DNA from: Gammaproteobacteria bacterium
Lineage (GTDB): Bacteria > Pseudomonadota > Gammaproteobacteria > Chromatiales > Chromatiaceae
Direction of reading: 5' to 3'
Assembly (NCBI GenBank): GCA_024510845.1
Contig: JANEMA010000003.1
Coordinates: 18,102-82,101 of the forward strand
Length of the DNA: 64,000 bases
Made by a program: the position numbers and the translations under genes. This document shows, piece after piece, positions 20,970 through 31,957 of the stretch (the stretch's first letter is position 1; the number at the start of each line of letters is the position of its first letter). Under the pieces are notes generated by a model. That model searched no databases. It worked only from the letters and a program-made list of their open reading frames with translations, and had not been told where the DNA came from.

Positions 20970-21326
20970 TTAGGTATCCAGATTACCGTGCTCGCGGGCT
21001 GCGTAGTCGGCCTGGGCCTGCAACAGCGAGACAGTACATTCGGTGAGATCGTCGTATTCGTGCACACCGGTGCCGTATTGTTGGTAGCCCCGGTAGAAGA
21101 ACTGGCAACGGTAGCGGTTTTCGCCGGTTTTGAAGATCACGAAGTGACAACTCTCGCTGTCTTCCCAGAAGAACACGGGGCACAGGCTCAGCTCGCGATC
21201 GGCGGGGTTGAGACGGATCTCTGCGTCGGCGAATTCCAGCTTGGGCGGAGGGTCGCCGTAACGTTCCTTGAGCGTGGTCTCCACGATCCAGCGTTCGGTA
21301 TCGGTGATGTCAGAGATGTCGCTCAT
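20970..21326 (-). CDS. Hypothetical protein upstream of pfp
   Basis: A 118-aa soluble, acidic protein (MSDISDITDTERWIVETTLKE...), with no signal peptide or membrane segment. It is rich in aromatic residues in the middle (CPVFFWEDSESCHFVIFKTGENRYRCQFFYRGYQQYG), suggesting a small beta-sheet domain. I do not recognise the family. Its TAA stop lies directly before the first possible pfp ATG and 18 nt before the preferred one, so it is probably co-transcribed with pfp and may be linked to it in function (inference). GC and codon use look like the neighbours. Confidence 0.7.
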   Translation of the reverse strand: MSDISDITDTERWIVETTLKERYGDPPPKLEFADAEIRLNPADRELSLCPVFFWEDSESCHFVIFKTGENRYRCQFFYRGYQQYGTGVHEYDDLTECTVSLLQAQADYAAREHGNLDT

Positions 21327-21738
21327 CGGTTCGTCTCGAGAAAACGGGACACGATTCTGCCCGGCGGGCCGCCAGAATAGTGTGCAGTGTATTGTGCGAA
21401 CGATGGCGGGTCAGGCAAGACAACGAACTGAAAAACTACAGAATTCAAGTGAGCCTCTCGGGTTTCGTGAAAAGATTTTCGGAAATCCGGTCCTTGAACA
21501 TCGACTCAATCTTTGTATCACAGCCCGCCTGCATCCGTTTCCTTGCGCTATGTCCCGCTGGTTTACAGCACAAGACAAAGCCAGAAAATGGTTTGACGCC
21601 ATATTCGGATGCTCGTTTTATTTCCCCTGTCTGGCGCGGAAGCACACGCCAGAAGAACCACTCACCCGGCGTCCATCCGCCCTTGCGCTCCCTGGCGGGT
21701 AGCGGCAGTGACAAAGTGGCCGAAAAGCCCGGTTCTCA
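21327..21738. other. Gap between pfp operon and adk-like gene
   Basis: About 400 bp between divergent transcription units, visibly AT-richer than the rest (for example TTTCGTGAAAAGATTTTCGG near 21464). The longest open run (21445-21714 minus, MSLPLPARERKGGWTPGEW...) has no recognisable domain and no good RBS. I see no gene here; the lower GC hints at foreign or decayed DNA. Confidence 0.4.
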
Positions 21739-21767
21739 TTGACAACGTAAAAATGTGCAATTAGCTT
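21739..21767 (+). promoter_or_regulatory. Candidate sigma70 promoter for the adk-like gene
   Basis: A perfect -35 box TTGACA at 21739-21744 is followed after 17 bp by TAGCTT (21762-21767), a poor -10. TAGACT at 21766-21771 is the alternative. It is about 170 bp before the ATG at 21935. The -35 is convincing, the -10 less so. Confidence 0.45.
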
Positions 21768-21816
21768 AGACTAGGGAGGACAGGGCTAGCCAATGCAAAA
21801 CACGCATGCCCCCATA

Positions 21817-21833
21817 GGAAATTCCTAATTTCC
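21817..21833. repeat. Inverted repeat in the adk-like leader
   Basis: GGAAATT-CCT-AATTTCC, a perfect 7-bp inverted repeat with 3-bp spacer. It lies some 50 bp after the candidate promoter and 100 bp before the start codon. Position and symmetry suit a dimeric regulator binding site; no known consensus is recognised. Confidence 0.4.
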
Positions 21834-21934
21834 TGATTGATGTTGCCGGTCTGCCGGGGGGCTGGCCCTGCCGTATCGGTGAATCGTCTCGGAGCATGAA
21901 CAAAACTAAACAAGCGTGTTGCGCAGGAGCCACC

Positions 21935-22789
21935 ATGCGGATAGTTCTACTTGGTCCACCAGGGTCCGGCAAGGGCGGGTTGGCAGAAAGAGTTGCCGGG
22001 GCCTACGACATCCCCATCATCACCCAGGCCAGCGTCGTCGGTGCGGTGGCTGCCGAGCCGGGTGAACTCGGACGCCTGGCTGCCGAGGCACGCGGCGCAG
22101 CACGAGTCTCCGATGAGTTGCTGCTGGCCCTGTTGCGTATCCGGTTACCCAAGCTCGATCTGAGCCGGGGTTATCTGCTGGTGGACATGCCGCGTAATGC
22201 CGGGCAGGCCGATGTGCTCGATGTCATGCTCAACGACTTGGGCAAGCCCATCGATCTGGTGATCAAACTCGATGTGGATATGGACGAGCTGATGGAGCGT
22301 CTGGTCGGCCGTATCCAGTGCGATCACTGCGGTACCCTGTACAACATGTACGTGAATCCTCCACTGGTGGACGGGGTCTGCGACGAATGTGGGGCCCGAG
22401 TGCGTCGGCGCCCGCCAGACTATGAAGAGACTATTAGCAACCGCCTGCGGGTCTATGAAGGTCAGATGGGGCCTCTGTTGCAGTATTACCAGCAGGCGGG
22501 GAGGCTGCACCGTTTCGATGCTGCCGGCGAGGTCGCCCCACTCTGGCGGCAAGTGAAGGCGGTGATCGACGCTACACCCAGCCAGGAGGTGACGGCGCCG
22601 GGTGAGGGCACCGTGAAAGCAGGTGGTGTCGACGATGCCGGGTCATCTGCCAAGAAGGCTGTCACCAGGAAGTCGAGCACGAAGATGGCGAAGAAGGCTG
22701 CCACGAAAAAAGCGGCCAAGAAAACTGCGAAGAAGGTCGTAGCCAAAAAAACAGCCAAGAAAACTGCGAAGAAGACGGCAGCCAAGTAA
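21935..22789 (+). CDS. Adenylate-kinase-like protein with histone-H1-like tail
   Basis: A 284-aa divergent NMP kinase. Kept features: P-loop GPPGSGKG (residues 7-14); MPRN, keeping the FPR-motif arginine (R87); VGR (R126); a zinc-type LID with C129, C132, C149 and C152; and [15 protein letters not shown]. Changed: the P-loop threonine (KGT becomes KGG), and the AMP-site STGDMLR becomes TQASVVG. From about residue 238 comes a 45-residue tail of [15 protein letters not shown]-type repeats, like histone H1 or AlgP-type tails. The ATG at 21935 has GGAG 6 nt upstream and gives the kinase N-terminus, so I prefer it to 21896. Activity on AMP is doubtful, and nucleic-acid binding by the tail is inferred. 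Not named adk for that reason. Confidence 0.8.
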   Translation: MRIVLLGPPGSGKGGLAERVAGAYDIPIITQASVVGAVAAEPGELGRLAAEARGAARVSDELLLALLRIRLPKLDLSRGYLLVDMPRNAGQADVLDVMLNDLGKPIDLVIKLDVDMDELMERLVGRIQCDHCGTLYNMYVNPPLVDGVCDECGARVRRRPPDYEETISNRLRVYEGQMGPLLQYYQQAGRLHRFDAAGEVAPLWRQVKAVIDATPSQEVTAPGEGTVKAGGVDDAGSSAKKAVTRKSSTKMAKKAATKKAAKKTAKKVVAKKTAKKTAKKTAAK

Positions 22790-22893
22790 GGCGGCAGGGG
22801 AGACAGCGGCCAGACCTCGTCGCTTATACTCGTGGTTTCACGGGGAAAATACTGGGTATTTCGTCGCCAGGTCTTCCCCGGTATGCTCCGCGC

Positions 22894-24711
22894 ATGCCTG
22901 CCACCATCCTCTCCGACATTCAGCAGACCCTGGCCAGGGTGTTCGGCTATGCCGAATTCCGCCCGGGCCAGCGCGAGATCATCGAGACCCTGGTCGCCGG
23001 GCAGGACGCCTTCGTACTGATGCCGACCGGTGGTGGCAAGTCACTCTGTTACCAGATCCCCGCCCTGCACCGCCCCGGAGTGGCCGTGGTGGTCTCGCCT
23101 CTGATCGCCCTGATGAAGGATCAGGTCGATGCCCTGCAGGCCAATGGAGTGAAGGCCGCGGCCTATCACTCCGGTGGCGCGCCGGAAGAGGCTCGCGCCA
23201 TCCTTGCCGGCCTGAACACAGGCGAGTTGGATCTGCTCTATGTCAGCCCCGAACGGCTGGTCAATGGTAGCCTGCTCAGTCGTCTGGCAGAGATGCCGCT
23301 GGCCCTGTTTGCTATCGACGAGGCGCATTGTGTGTCGCAATGGGGTCATGACTTCCGGCCCGAGTACGCCCGGCTTGGTCGGTTGCGCGAACGTTTTCCC
23401 GACGTGCCCCTGGTGGCGCTGACCGCCACCGCTGATGAACAGACCCGTGAGGATATTGTGCGCGTGCTGGGACTGGCCGGTGCGCGCCGTTTTGTCGCCG
23501 GTTTCGACCGCCCCAACATCCGTTACAGCGTGCTCGAAAAGTATCGTCCTGCCGAGCAGTTGCGCGCCTTTCTCGAGCAGCGGCAAGGCGAGTCGGGCAT
23601 CGTCTACGCGCTGAGTCGTCGCAAGGTCGAGGAGATTGCCCAGCGCCTGTGTGAGCAGGGCTTCTCTGCCGCTGCCTACCATGCGGGCCTGCCGCCGATG
23701 GAACGTGAGTCGGTGCAGGGCGTCTTCCTGCGTGACGAGTTGCGCATTGTGGTCGCTACCGTCGCCTTTGGCATGGGTATCGACAAGCCGAACGTGCGCT
23801 TCGTGGTGCATTACGACCTGCCGCGCCACATCGAGGGCTATTACCAGGAGACCGGCCGTGCCGGTCGTGACGGCCTGCCTGCCGAGGCCCTGCTGTTGTA
23901 TGGGGCGCAGGATGTGGTCACTGCACGCCGCCTGATCGAGAACAATGACAATGAGACGCAACGACGGATCGAGTCACACAAGCTCGATGCGATAGTCGCG
24001 TTATGCGAAAGTCCGACCTGCCGGCGCCGGGTGCTGCTCAACTATTTCGGTGACTGGTTGGACGCGGACTGCGGCAACTGTGATGTCTGTTCCGATCCGC
24101 CTGCGCGTTTCGATGCCACCCGCGAGGCGCAGATGGCGTTGTCCTGCGTGTATCGGGTGGGACAACGTTTCGGTATCCGTCATGTTGTCGAAGTGCTGCG
24201 CGGGGCAGATACTGAACGCATCCGTCGGTTGGGCCACGATCGTCTGTCCACCTACGGTATTGGTCAGGCGCTGGGTGAGGCCGAATGGACCTCCATTCTG
24301 CGCCAGCTGATTCACTTGGGCTATCTGCGCCAGGATATCGCCAACTACGCAGTGTTGCAGCTCACGGAGCGCGCCCGCCCGCTGTTGCGTGGCGAGTTTC
24401 GCCTGGAGCTGGCCCGTCCCCGTGTGCGTGAGCGCCCCGCGCGCAGGCGCCGAGCCACCTTGTCCGCTGACGGTCCCTGTGACGAGGTATTGTTCGAGCG
24501 TCTTCGCGCGCTGCGCAAGCAGCTGGCCGACAAGCGCGGAGTGCCGCCCTATGTGATCTTCGGTGATGCCAGCTTGGTGCAGATGACGCGCCACAAGCCG
24601 GGCGACGAACGCGCCCTGCTGTCCATTCACGGTGTCGGGGTACACAAGCTGGAACAGTACGGTGCGGCTTTTCTGCGCGTCATTGCGGCTTACGTCGGTG
24701 AGACGGTCTGA
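22894..24711 (+). CDS. recQ: ATP-dependent DNA helicase RecQ
   Basis: 3'-5' helicase of the RecF recombination pathway, 605 aa (E. coli 609). Helicase motif I is [18 protein letters not shown]. Motif II with the aromatic-rich loop is [19 protein letters not shown], and motif VI is [12 protein letters not shown]. The RecQ zinc site has four cysteines (C in [17 protein letters not shown] ... CGNCDVC). A winged helix follows, and a C-terminal HRDC domain is near 525-600 ([29 protein letters not shown]). It lies about 105 bp after the adk-like gene and converges on the SprT-like gene with only 12 nt between stops. Confidence 0.96.
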   Translation: MPATILSDIQQTLARVFGYAEFRPGQREIIETLVAGQDAFVLMPTGGGKSLCYQIPALHRPGVAVVVSPLIALMKDQVDALQANGVKAAAYHSGGAPEEARAILAGLNTGELDLLYVSPERLVNGSLLSRLAEMPLALFAIDEAHCVSQWGHDFRPEYARLGRLRERFPDVPLVALTATADEQTREDIVRVLGLAGARRFVAGFDRPNIRYSVLEKYRPAEQLRAFLEQRQGESGIVYALSRRKVEEIAQRLCEQGFSAAAYHAGLPPMERESVQGVFLRDELRIVVATVAFGMGIDKPNVRFVVHYDLPRHIEGYYQETGRAGRDGLPAEALLLYGAQDVVTARRLIENNDNETQRRIESHKLDAIVALCESPTCRRRVLLNYFGDWLDADCGNCDVCSDPPARFDATREAQMALSCVYRVGQRFGIRHVVEVLRGADTERIRRLGHDRLSTYGIGQALGEAEWTSILRQLIHLGYLRQDIANYAVLQLTERARPLLRGEFRLELARPRVRERPARRRRATLSADGPCDEVLFERLRALRKQLADKRGVPPYVIFGDASLVQMTRHKPGDERALLSIHGVGVHKLEQYGAAFLRVIAAYVGETV

Positions 24712-24723
24712 GGGACTCCAGGT

Positions 24724-25236
24724 TCAGATGGGGCGCAGGATCTCGCCGCAATCGCGGCACTGGTATTGCCGTTGGCCACGGCGGATTCGGTTGTGTCGGG
24801 TGGTGCTGAGCAGGTGTTTGCGGCAGGCGCAGTGATAGGCCCAGCGGCGCTGACGATGTAGGCTGTCGGTATCCGTCAGGGCAAAGTCGTGGCAGCGTTT
24901 GGGTTCGGACCCCAGATGGCGCATCATCGCCTGCCACTCGGGGCCGTGGGGACGTACCCGCTGGTCGTACAGCCAGCCGGTCAGCACGTGTGCCACTTCG
25001 TGCGGTACCGTTTGCGCTACGAAGACTTCGGGCTGAAGACGGGCGATGTCGAGGTTGTAGCGGATTTCGATGTGGCCGCCCGGATGGTGGCGCACCTGAC
25101 CTGCCGCGTGACCATGCAGATCACAATGTACCAGCACGGTCAGCATGCGCCTGCCGCGCTCGGCCAGCAATGGCCGAGCCTGCTTCAGGCAGTCCTCGGT
25201 GGCTTGGCGCAGGCGTGCGCACAGCAAGTCGTTCAT
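24724..25236 (-). CDS. SprT-like zinc metalloprotease
   Basis: A 170-aa SprT/SPRTN-family protein. The zinc-protease signature is VPHEVAHVLTGWLYD (HExxH). A C-terminal zinc ribbon is built from CAC...CRDCG. SPRTN relatives degrade DNA-protein crosslinks in eukaryotes; the bacterial role is not established. The ATG at 25236 overlaps (ATGA) the stop of the gloA remnant upstream, so it was once, and may still be, translated from a gloA-sprT message; with gloA deleted, expression may have changed. It is convergent with recQ. Confidence 0.87.
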   Translation of the reverse strand: MNDLLCARLRQATEDCLKQARPLLAERGRRMLTVLVHCDLHGHAAGQVRHHPGGHIEIRYNLDIARLQPEVFVAQTVPHEVAHVLTGWLYDQRVRPHGPEWQAMMRHLGSEPKRCHDFALTDTDSLHRQRRWAYHCACRKHLLSTTRHNRIRRGQRQYQCRDCGEILRPI

Positions 25237-25340
25237 GTCTTTCTGCCAATCAGTTCGATGAGGTAACCATCAGGGTCCTCGACGAAGGCGATGACGTGCT
25301 CGAGGTCACCGGCGCGAAGCATGATGTGCAGGATGCGTAT
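25233..25340 (-). pseudogene. gloA: Lactoylglutathione lyase with the middle deleted
   Basis: Only the two ends of glyoxalase I remain, joined in frame. IRILHIMLRAGDLEH matches the N-terminus (MRILHTMLRVGDLxxS in the family), directly followed by VIAFVEDPDGYLIELIGRK, the family C-terminus. Roughly 90 central residues with the metal ligands are absent, and the start methionine codon is ATA. The product would be about 35 aa and inactive. The stop overlaps the sprT-like start. If no other gloA exists, methylglyoxal detoxification would need another route. Confidence 0.8.
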
Positions 25341-25635
25341 GGGGGGTCCTCCCGATTCGGATTGGTGAGCATTGTGCTGCCGAAGAGAGAAGAGTGCAAA
25401 GTGGTTTCGGCGTTCTGGCGAGATGACTGCCATCGGGCGGGTTCCGCCGAACAGGTAGTCTTGCAGCCAGCCAGAAACCCTCGGTGCGCAGGCACCGTTC
25501 CACCCGGATCGATGGTTGGTCATCGGTGAGGTGTCTGTGACGGTCGTTGATCTGTCTGAAATGGTCCAGGTCGGGAAACAGGTCGGAAGGTGCGCCGAAG
25601 GCAGGGTCTTCAACCACCGCGGCGACAGTCCCACC
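25341..25635 (-). other. Gap between rhlB and the gloA remnant
   Basis: About 295 bp downstream of the rhlB stop. Open runs exist on the minus strand (for example VEDPAFGAPSDLFPDLDHFRQIND, and WLQDYLFGGTRP in another frame), but none is recognisable, has a good start, or keeps one frame throughout. It may be decayed coding sequence. No terminator hairpin after rhlB was seen. Confidence 0.35.
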
Positions 25636-26946
25636 TCAGCCGATGGGATCACCCTTGCCGCCGCCGGGCCCTTGGTTGTGAGGCCGCCGTCGGTGCGGCC
25701 GTTTCTTGCCGCCGCCCTTGCTGCGAGGTGGGCGGCGCTTGTGTTCGATGCGTATGCGACTTGCCGGATCTACCTCGGCGAGCAGTTCTCGGGTGACTGG
25801 TTCCACCGGAATCTTGTGGCCGATGTAGTCCTCGGTATCGGGTAGTGAAAAGGCGTAGGTCTCGCAGATGAAGGCGACCGCGTCACCCTCAGCCCCGGCG
25901 CGTGCCGTGCGGCCGATGCGGTGTACATAATCCTCCGGGTCGTCGGGCAGGTCGTAGTTGAAGACGTGTGTCACGCCGGGGATGTGCAGGCCGCGCGCCG
26001 CCACGTCAGTGGCGACCAGTACAGACACTTCGTCGTCGGAAAACTGGCGCAACAGGCGCTCGCGCTTTTTCTGCGGTACGTCGCCGGAGAGGATGGCCGC
26101 CTTGTGCCCATTGCCTTCCAGATAGCCCCAGACACGCTCGGCTTCGCGCTTGGTATTGACGAATATGATGCTGCGCGCCTCTTCGAGGCGGTCGATCAGT
26201 CCCAGAAGCAGCGGAATCTTCTCGTTGTTGGCCACCATGTAGCCAGTTTCGCACACTCGGTCGGCGGTGATCTGCTCGGCCTCGACCTCGACCTTCTGCG
26301 GGTTGTTCATATGCTCGTAGGCCAGTTCGAGGACGCGCCAGGAGAGCGTGGCAGAGAACAGCATGCTCAGGCGTCGCTCGGGTGGCGGGCAGCATCGCAA
26401 CAGGTAGCGGATATCCTTGATGAAGCCGAGATCGAACATGCGGTCGGCCTCGTCGAGTACCACCGCCTGTATGGCGCGCAGGTTGAACACCCGTTGCTTG
26501 AAGTAATCGATCAGGCGGCCTGGGGTGCCGATCAGGATGTCCGCACCGGTCGCCAGGTGTTTGCGTTGCTTCTCGTAGTCGGTGCCACCATATACCACGC
26601 ACACATGATGCCCGGTATGCCCCGCCAGCACCTCGGCATCGCGGTGGATCTGGATGGCTAGCTCCCGGGTCGGTGCCACGATCAGCGCACCAGGCTGGTT
26701 GGTACGGCGCTGTGAGTCGACCGGTTCCTGATCGAGCCGGTGCAGGATTGCCAGCAGGAAGGCTGCGGTCTTGCCGGTTCCGGTCTGCGCTTGGCCGGCC
26801 ACGTCCCGACCGTCGAGGGCGAGCGGCAGGGTGGCAGCCTGGATGGGTGTGCAGTACTCGAAGCCGGCATCGCGGGTGCCATCGATAAGGGCCTGAGAAA
26901 ACGGGAAGCTGTCGAAACGGGTGTTGGTCAGGTGCTTGTCGCTCAT
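25636..26946 (-). CDS. rhlB: DEAD-box RNA helicase RhlB
   Basis: ATP-dependent RNA helicase of the degradosome type, 436 aa. Motifs in order: Q motif (GFEYCTPIQ), I ([11 protein letters not shown]), Ia (PTRELAIQI), II ([14 protein letters not shown]), III (FSATL), V ([12 protein letters not shown]) and VI ([12 protein letters not shown]). The tail is basic ([22 protein letters not shown]), a typical RNA-binding extension. The track adds 46 upstream codons; the ATG at 26946 gives [17 protein letters not shown], matching the family. It is divergent from trxA-rho, the same trio as in E. coli. The gloA remnant and sprT-like gene follow on the same strand. Confidence 0.95.
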   Translation of the reverse strand: MSDKHLTNTRFDSFPFSQALIDGTRDAGFEYCTPIQAATLPLALDGRDVAGQAQTGTGKTAAFLLAILHRLDQEPVDSQRRTNQPGALIVAPTRELAIQIHRDAEVLAGHTGHHVCVVYGGTDYEKQRKHLATGADILIGTPGRLIDYFKQRVFNLRAIQAVVLDEADRMFDLGFIKDIRYLLRCCPPPERRLSMLFSATLSWRVLELAYEHMNNPQKVEVEAEQITADRVCETGYMVANNEKIPLLLGLIDRLEEARSIIFVNTKREAERVWGYLEGNGHKAAILSGDVPQKKRERLLRQFSDDEVSVLVATDVAARGLHIPGVTHVFNYDLPDDPEDYVHRIGRTARAGAEGDAVAFICETYAFSLPDTEDYIGHKIPVEPVTRELLAEVDPASRIRIEHKRRPPRSKGGGKKRPHRRRPHNQGPGGGKGDPIG

Positions 26947-27119
26947 GGCGGCCAAGGATACCCTAAAAGGGCAGATCGGGCTTGAAATACGCTGGGTATT
27001 AGGCTCAAATTGAAGACCGTTGCATTTATTGCAGAAGTCTCGGACCCTCACCCCGCGCGTTCTGGTCCGACGCATTGGTTGCATGACGAATTCCGTTTCA
27101 GGTTGCTGGAGAATCCCAA

Positions 27120-27446
27120 GTGAGTGACAAGATCGTTTATGTGACGGACGATACCTTCGAGAACGATGTGCTGAAATCCGACATCCCCGTGCTGGTGGAC
27201 TACTGGGCCGACTGGTGCGGTCCCTGCAAGATGATCGCGCCGGTACTCGACGAGATCGCCGAGGAATATGACGGCCGGCTCAAGGTGGCCAAGCTGAACA
27301 TCGATTCCAGTCCCAACACGCCGCCGCTGTATGGCATTCGTGGTATTCCCACCCTGATGCTGTTCAAAGATGGCGAGGTGGAGGTCACCAAGGTTGGTGC
27401 TGTCTCCAAGTCGCAGTTGACCGCTTTCATCGATAGCAATCTCTGA
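27120..27446 (+). CDS. trxA: Thioredoxin
   Basis: Small disulfide reductase, 108 aa, colinear with E. coli TrxA. The active site is [13 protein letters not shown]. The cis-proline loop is [10 protein letters not shown] and the C-terminus is AFIDSNL. The start is a GTG at 27120 with GGAG about 8 nt upstream (GGAGAATCCCAAGTG). It lies upstream of rho with a separate candidate promoter between the two. Confidence 0.97.
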   Translation: MSDKIVYVTDDTFENDVLKSDIPVLVDYWADWCGPCKMIAPVLDEIAEEYDGRLKVAKLNIDSSPNTPPLYGIRGIPTLMLFKDGEVEVTKVGAVSKSQLTAFIDSNL

Positions 27447-27492
27447 TTCGGTTTTGGTCTGATCGAAAGTCTGGCCTTACACTTGGCTGTGC

Positions 27493-27520
27493 TGGACCTT
27501 CGTGAAACCCATGCTAGAAT
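27493..27520 (+). promoter_or_regulatory. Candidate promoter of rho
   Basis: TGGACC (-35, 4 of 6) at 27493-27498, a 16-bp spacer, then TAGAAT (-10, 5 of 6) at 27515-27520. TGC before the -10 gives an extended -10. It is about 110 bp before the rho start and leaves a leader containing the hairpin at 27563. Confidence 0.55.
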
Positions 27521-27562
27521 TCCCTGACTGCCGCTTCCTGCCGTATCCCGTTCCTGCGCCAT

Positions 27563-27592
27563 AACACCTTGTACGGTGTTCTGTTATTTTTT
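27563..27592 (+). terminator. Terminator-like hairpin in the rho leader
   Basis: AACACC-TTGTAC-GGTGTT followed by CTGTTATTTTTTG: a 6-bp stem with a T-rich tract, 38 nt before the rho start codon. It looks like an intrinsic terminator or attenuator. The stem is short and the T-run is separated by 3 nt, so efficiency may be partial. It could end trxA readthrough or limit rho expression. Confidence 0.55.
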
Positions 27593-27629
27593 GTCCAATC
27601 CCAATTTGGCACGCCACAGGTCGTTTGCA

Positions 27630-28892
27630 ATGAACCTCACTGAACTCAAGAAGATGCCCGTTCCCGAGCTGCAGGCTCTTGCCAGCTCGGTGAAGATCGA
27701 CAACATGGGTCGATCGCGCAAGCAGGACCTGATATTTGCCATCCTCAAGGCACATGCCAAGAAGGGTGAGGACATCTATGGTGATGGCGTGCTCGAGATC
27801 CTGCAGGATGGATTTGGTTTTCTGCGCTCGGAAGACTCGTCCTACCTGGCGGGCCCCGACGATATCTATGTGTCGCCCAGCCAGATTCGCCGTTTCGGCC
27901 TACGTACCGGTGACACCATCTCCGGCAAGATTCGGCCGCCCAAGGACAATGAGCGCTACTTTGCTCTGCTCAAGGTCGACGAGATCAACTTCGATCGCCC
28001 CGAGAACGCCAAGAACAAGATTCTGTTCGAGAACTTCACCCCCCTGTTTCCCAACAAGAAGTTCAATCTGGAGTTGGGCAACGGCAGCACCGAGGACATC
28101 ACCGCGCGCACCATCGAGCTGGTGGCGCCTATCGGCAAGGGTCAGCGCGGCCTGATCGTGGCCCCTCCCAAGGCGGGTAAGACCATGCTCATACAGAACA
28201 TCGCGCAGTCGATCGCCATCAATCATCCTGAGTGCTATCTGATCGTGCTGCTGATCGACGAACGACCCGAAGAGGTCACCGAGATGGCCCGATTGGTGCG
28301 TGGCGAGGTGATCTCGTCCACCTTTGACGAGCTGGCCACGCGCCATGTGCAGGTGGCCGAGATGGTGATCGAGAAGGCCAAGCGTCTGGTCGAGCACAAG
28401 CGCGACGTGGTGATCCTGCTCGACTCCATCACCCGCCTGGCACGCGCCTACAACACTGTGATTCCCTCTTCGGGAAAGGTGCTCACCGGTGGTGTGGACG
28501 CCAATGCCTTGCAGAAGCCCAAGCGCTTCTTCGGTGCTGCGCGCAACGTCGAGGAGGGTGGCTCGCTGACCATCATCGCCACGGCACTGGTGGAGACCGG
28601 GTCGCGCATGGACGATGTGATCTACGAGGAGTTCAAGGGTACCGGTAACATGGAGGTCCACCTCGATCGCCGCATTGCCGAGAAGCGTATTTTCCCGGCG
28701 ATCCACATCAACCGCTCCGGCACCCGCCGCGAGGAGCTGCTGATTCCCGAGAAGGAACTGCAGAAGATCTGGATACTGCGCAAGATCCTGCATCCAATGG
28801 ATGAGCTGGCGGCCATGGAATTCTTGTACGACAAGCTCAAGGCGACCAAGACCAACCAGGAATTCTTCGACGCCATGAAGTCCAAGGCCTGA
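27630..28892 (+). CDS. rho: Transcription termination factor Rho
   Basis: Hexameric RNA-dependent ATPase that ends transcription, 420 aa (E. coli 419). The N-terminal part [17 protein letters not shown] begins the helical domain, then comes the cold-shock-like RNA-binding domain ([22 protein letters not shown]). Walker A is [16 protein letters not shown], the Q-loop region is [18 protein letters not shown], and the R-loop follows near [24 protein letters not shown]. The track starts 18 codons early; the ATG at 27630 fits the family. A leader with its own promoter and hairpin precedes it, in line with autoregulation of rho known in E. coli. Confidence 0.98.
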   Translation: MNLTELKKMPVPELQALASSVKIDNMGRSRKQDLIFAILKAHAKKGEDIYGDGVLEILQDGFGFLRSEDSSYLAGPDDIYVSPSQIRRFGLRTGDTISGKIRPPKDNERYFALLKVDEINFDRPENAKNKILFENFTPLFPNKKFNLELGNGSTEDITARTIELVAPIGKGQRGLIVAPPKAGKTMLIQNIAQSIAINHPECYLIVLLIDERPEEVTEMARLVRGEVISSTFDELATRHVQVAEMVIEKAKRLVEHKRDVVILLDSITRLARAYNTVIPSSGKVLTGGVDANALQKPKRFFGAARNVEEGGSLTIIATALVETGSRMDDVIYEEFKGTGNMEVHLDRRIAEKRIFPAIHINRSGTRREELLIPEKELQKIWILRKILHPMDELAAMEFLYDKLKATKTNQEFFDAMKSKA

Positions 28893-31021
<2,129 letters not shown>

Positions 31022-31154
31022 CGTCAAGAACCTGTAGGTGGTATACAAAACGACTCGAATGCCTACCCTAGGGGATACGGGGCGGGAAATCCACACCATC
31101 GACTTCACCCCCGAGGTTTTCGCTTCGGTGATCTGGCTCACCTGCAACTGCAGG
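31022..31154 (-). promoter_or_regulatory. Structured 5' leader of nhaA, candidate ion riboswitch
   Basis: On the minus strand the 130 nt before nhaA contain consecutive stems: CCTGC-AGTT-GCAGG, then GGTGA-GCCAGA-TCACC, then a GC-rich stretch ACCTCGGGGGTGAAG...TTTCCCGCCCC. Closer to the start, GTAGG pairs with CCTAC across 24 nt, next to the start codon. RNAs upstream of nhaA genes (nhaA-I and nhaA-II motifs) are known, and the nhaA-I class has been linked to Li+/Na+ sensing. I cannot match the consensus from memory, so the assignment is tentative. Confidence 0.35.
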
Positions 31155-31588
31155 GAAAGCCATCTCGTCTTGTAAGGTGATTTCGTGTTCCTGGTGGGGG
31201 GAAGATGCCGTGAGAACGGAGGGGCACGGGGGAGGTGTCTCTCATTTGCTGCTGTTCGCTGGCTGACGGCACCCGGTATTGCCATTTGGTGGCACCAGCT
31301 CTCAGTTGGCGACAATGGGGCCCGGCGAGTGAGAAAGAGCATGGTCTGAGCCGCGCCCTACCGGAGGCGCAAGACCGCCTGCTTGGCGACATTGTCTGGC
31401 ATCTGAATGCCCTGCTCGGTCGTGGCTGTTCAGGGAGAGCGTGCCTTTGCTGCCCTGTCCTATCTGCCCGATTCGGCGCAACAGGCGTGGTAGGATGTGG
31501 TATGGCAAGAAGCAAGTCAGGCGCTGGCCCCTTCCCCCCGCACGCCAGCCGCAGTGCCTGGATAGTGCAGGAGGACTGAAAGCGCCTG
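31155..31588. other. Gap between nhaA leader and yjdM
   Basis: About 430 bp. Open runs occur in several frames (for example + strand QGERAFAALSYLPDSAQQAW), but each is short and none is recognisable. This may be decayed coding sequence. No RNA gene was seen. Confidence 0.35.
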
Positions 31589-31620
31589 AACACGCGTGTT
31601 GCAGCTCGAAGGTTCGAGCT
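31589..31620. repeat. Two adjacent palindromes after yjdM
   Basis: AACACGCGTGTT (31589-31600, perfect 12-bp palindrome) is followed 2 bp later by AGCTCGAA-GG-TTCGAGCT (31603-31620, perfect 8-bp arms). The second touches the yjdM stop codon and would form a strong RNA hairpin but lacks a T-tract on the minus strand, so it is at best a weak terminator. Confidence 0.6.
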
Positions 31621-31957
31621 AGGCCTTCTTTACGAATTGAGACTTCAGTCCCATGGCACCGACGCCGGGGATGCGGCAGTCGATGTCGTGATGACTCTTC
31701 ACCAGGCGGATGTTCTTGACCTTGGTGCCAACCTTCACCACCTGTGAACTGCCCTTGATCTTCAGGTCCTTGATCACAGTCACGCTGTCGCCATCGCCGA
31801 GCACATTGCCCACGGCATCACGCACCACTGGGCGCTGTTCATCCATTTCGCTGTCGCTGGCGGACCATTCGTGGCCGCATTCGGGGCAGACATGGTTGCC
31901 ACCATCCTGATAGGTGTATTCCGAGTCGCATTCCGGGCAATTGGGAAGATTGTTCAT
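31619..31957 (-). CDS. yjdM: PhnA-domain zinc ribbon protein YjdM
   Basis: A 112-aa protein of the YjdM (formerly PhnA) family. The N-terminal zinc ribbon is [25 protein letters not shown] (four cysteines). The C-terminal beta-barrel contains the conserved [16 protein letters not shown] and [10 protein letters not shown]...[21 protein letters not shown]. The old link to phosphonate use is now doubted and the function is unknown. Its ATG overlaps the lipA stop (ATGA), so it is the last gene of the lipB-lipA message. Confidence 0.93.
   Translation of the reverse strand: MNNLPNCPECDSEYTYQDGGNHVCPECGHEWSASDSEMDEQRPVVRDAVGNVLGDGDSVTVIKDLKIKGSSQVVKVGTKVKNIRLVKSHHDIDCRIPGVGAMGLKSQFVKKA

Noticed and set aside
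21445-21714. 89-aa minus-strand ORF in the pfp/adk-like gap
   Set aside because: No RBS or recognisable domain in an AT-richer spacer.
31138-31593. 151-aa minus-strand ORF upstream of nhaA
   Set aside because: No RBS, no domain and overlaps the structured nhaA leader.
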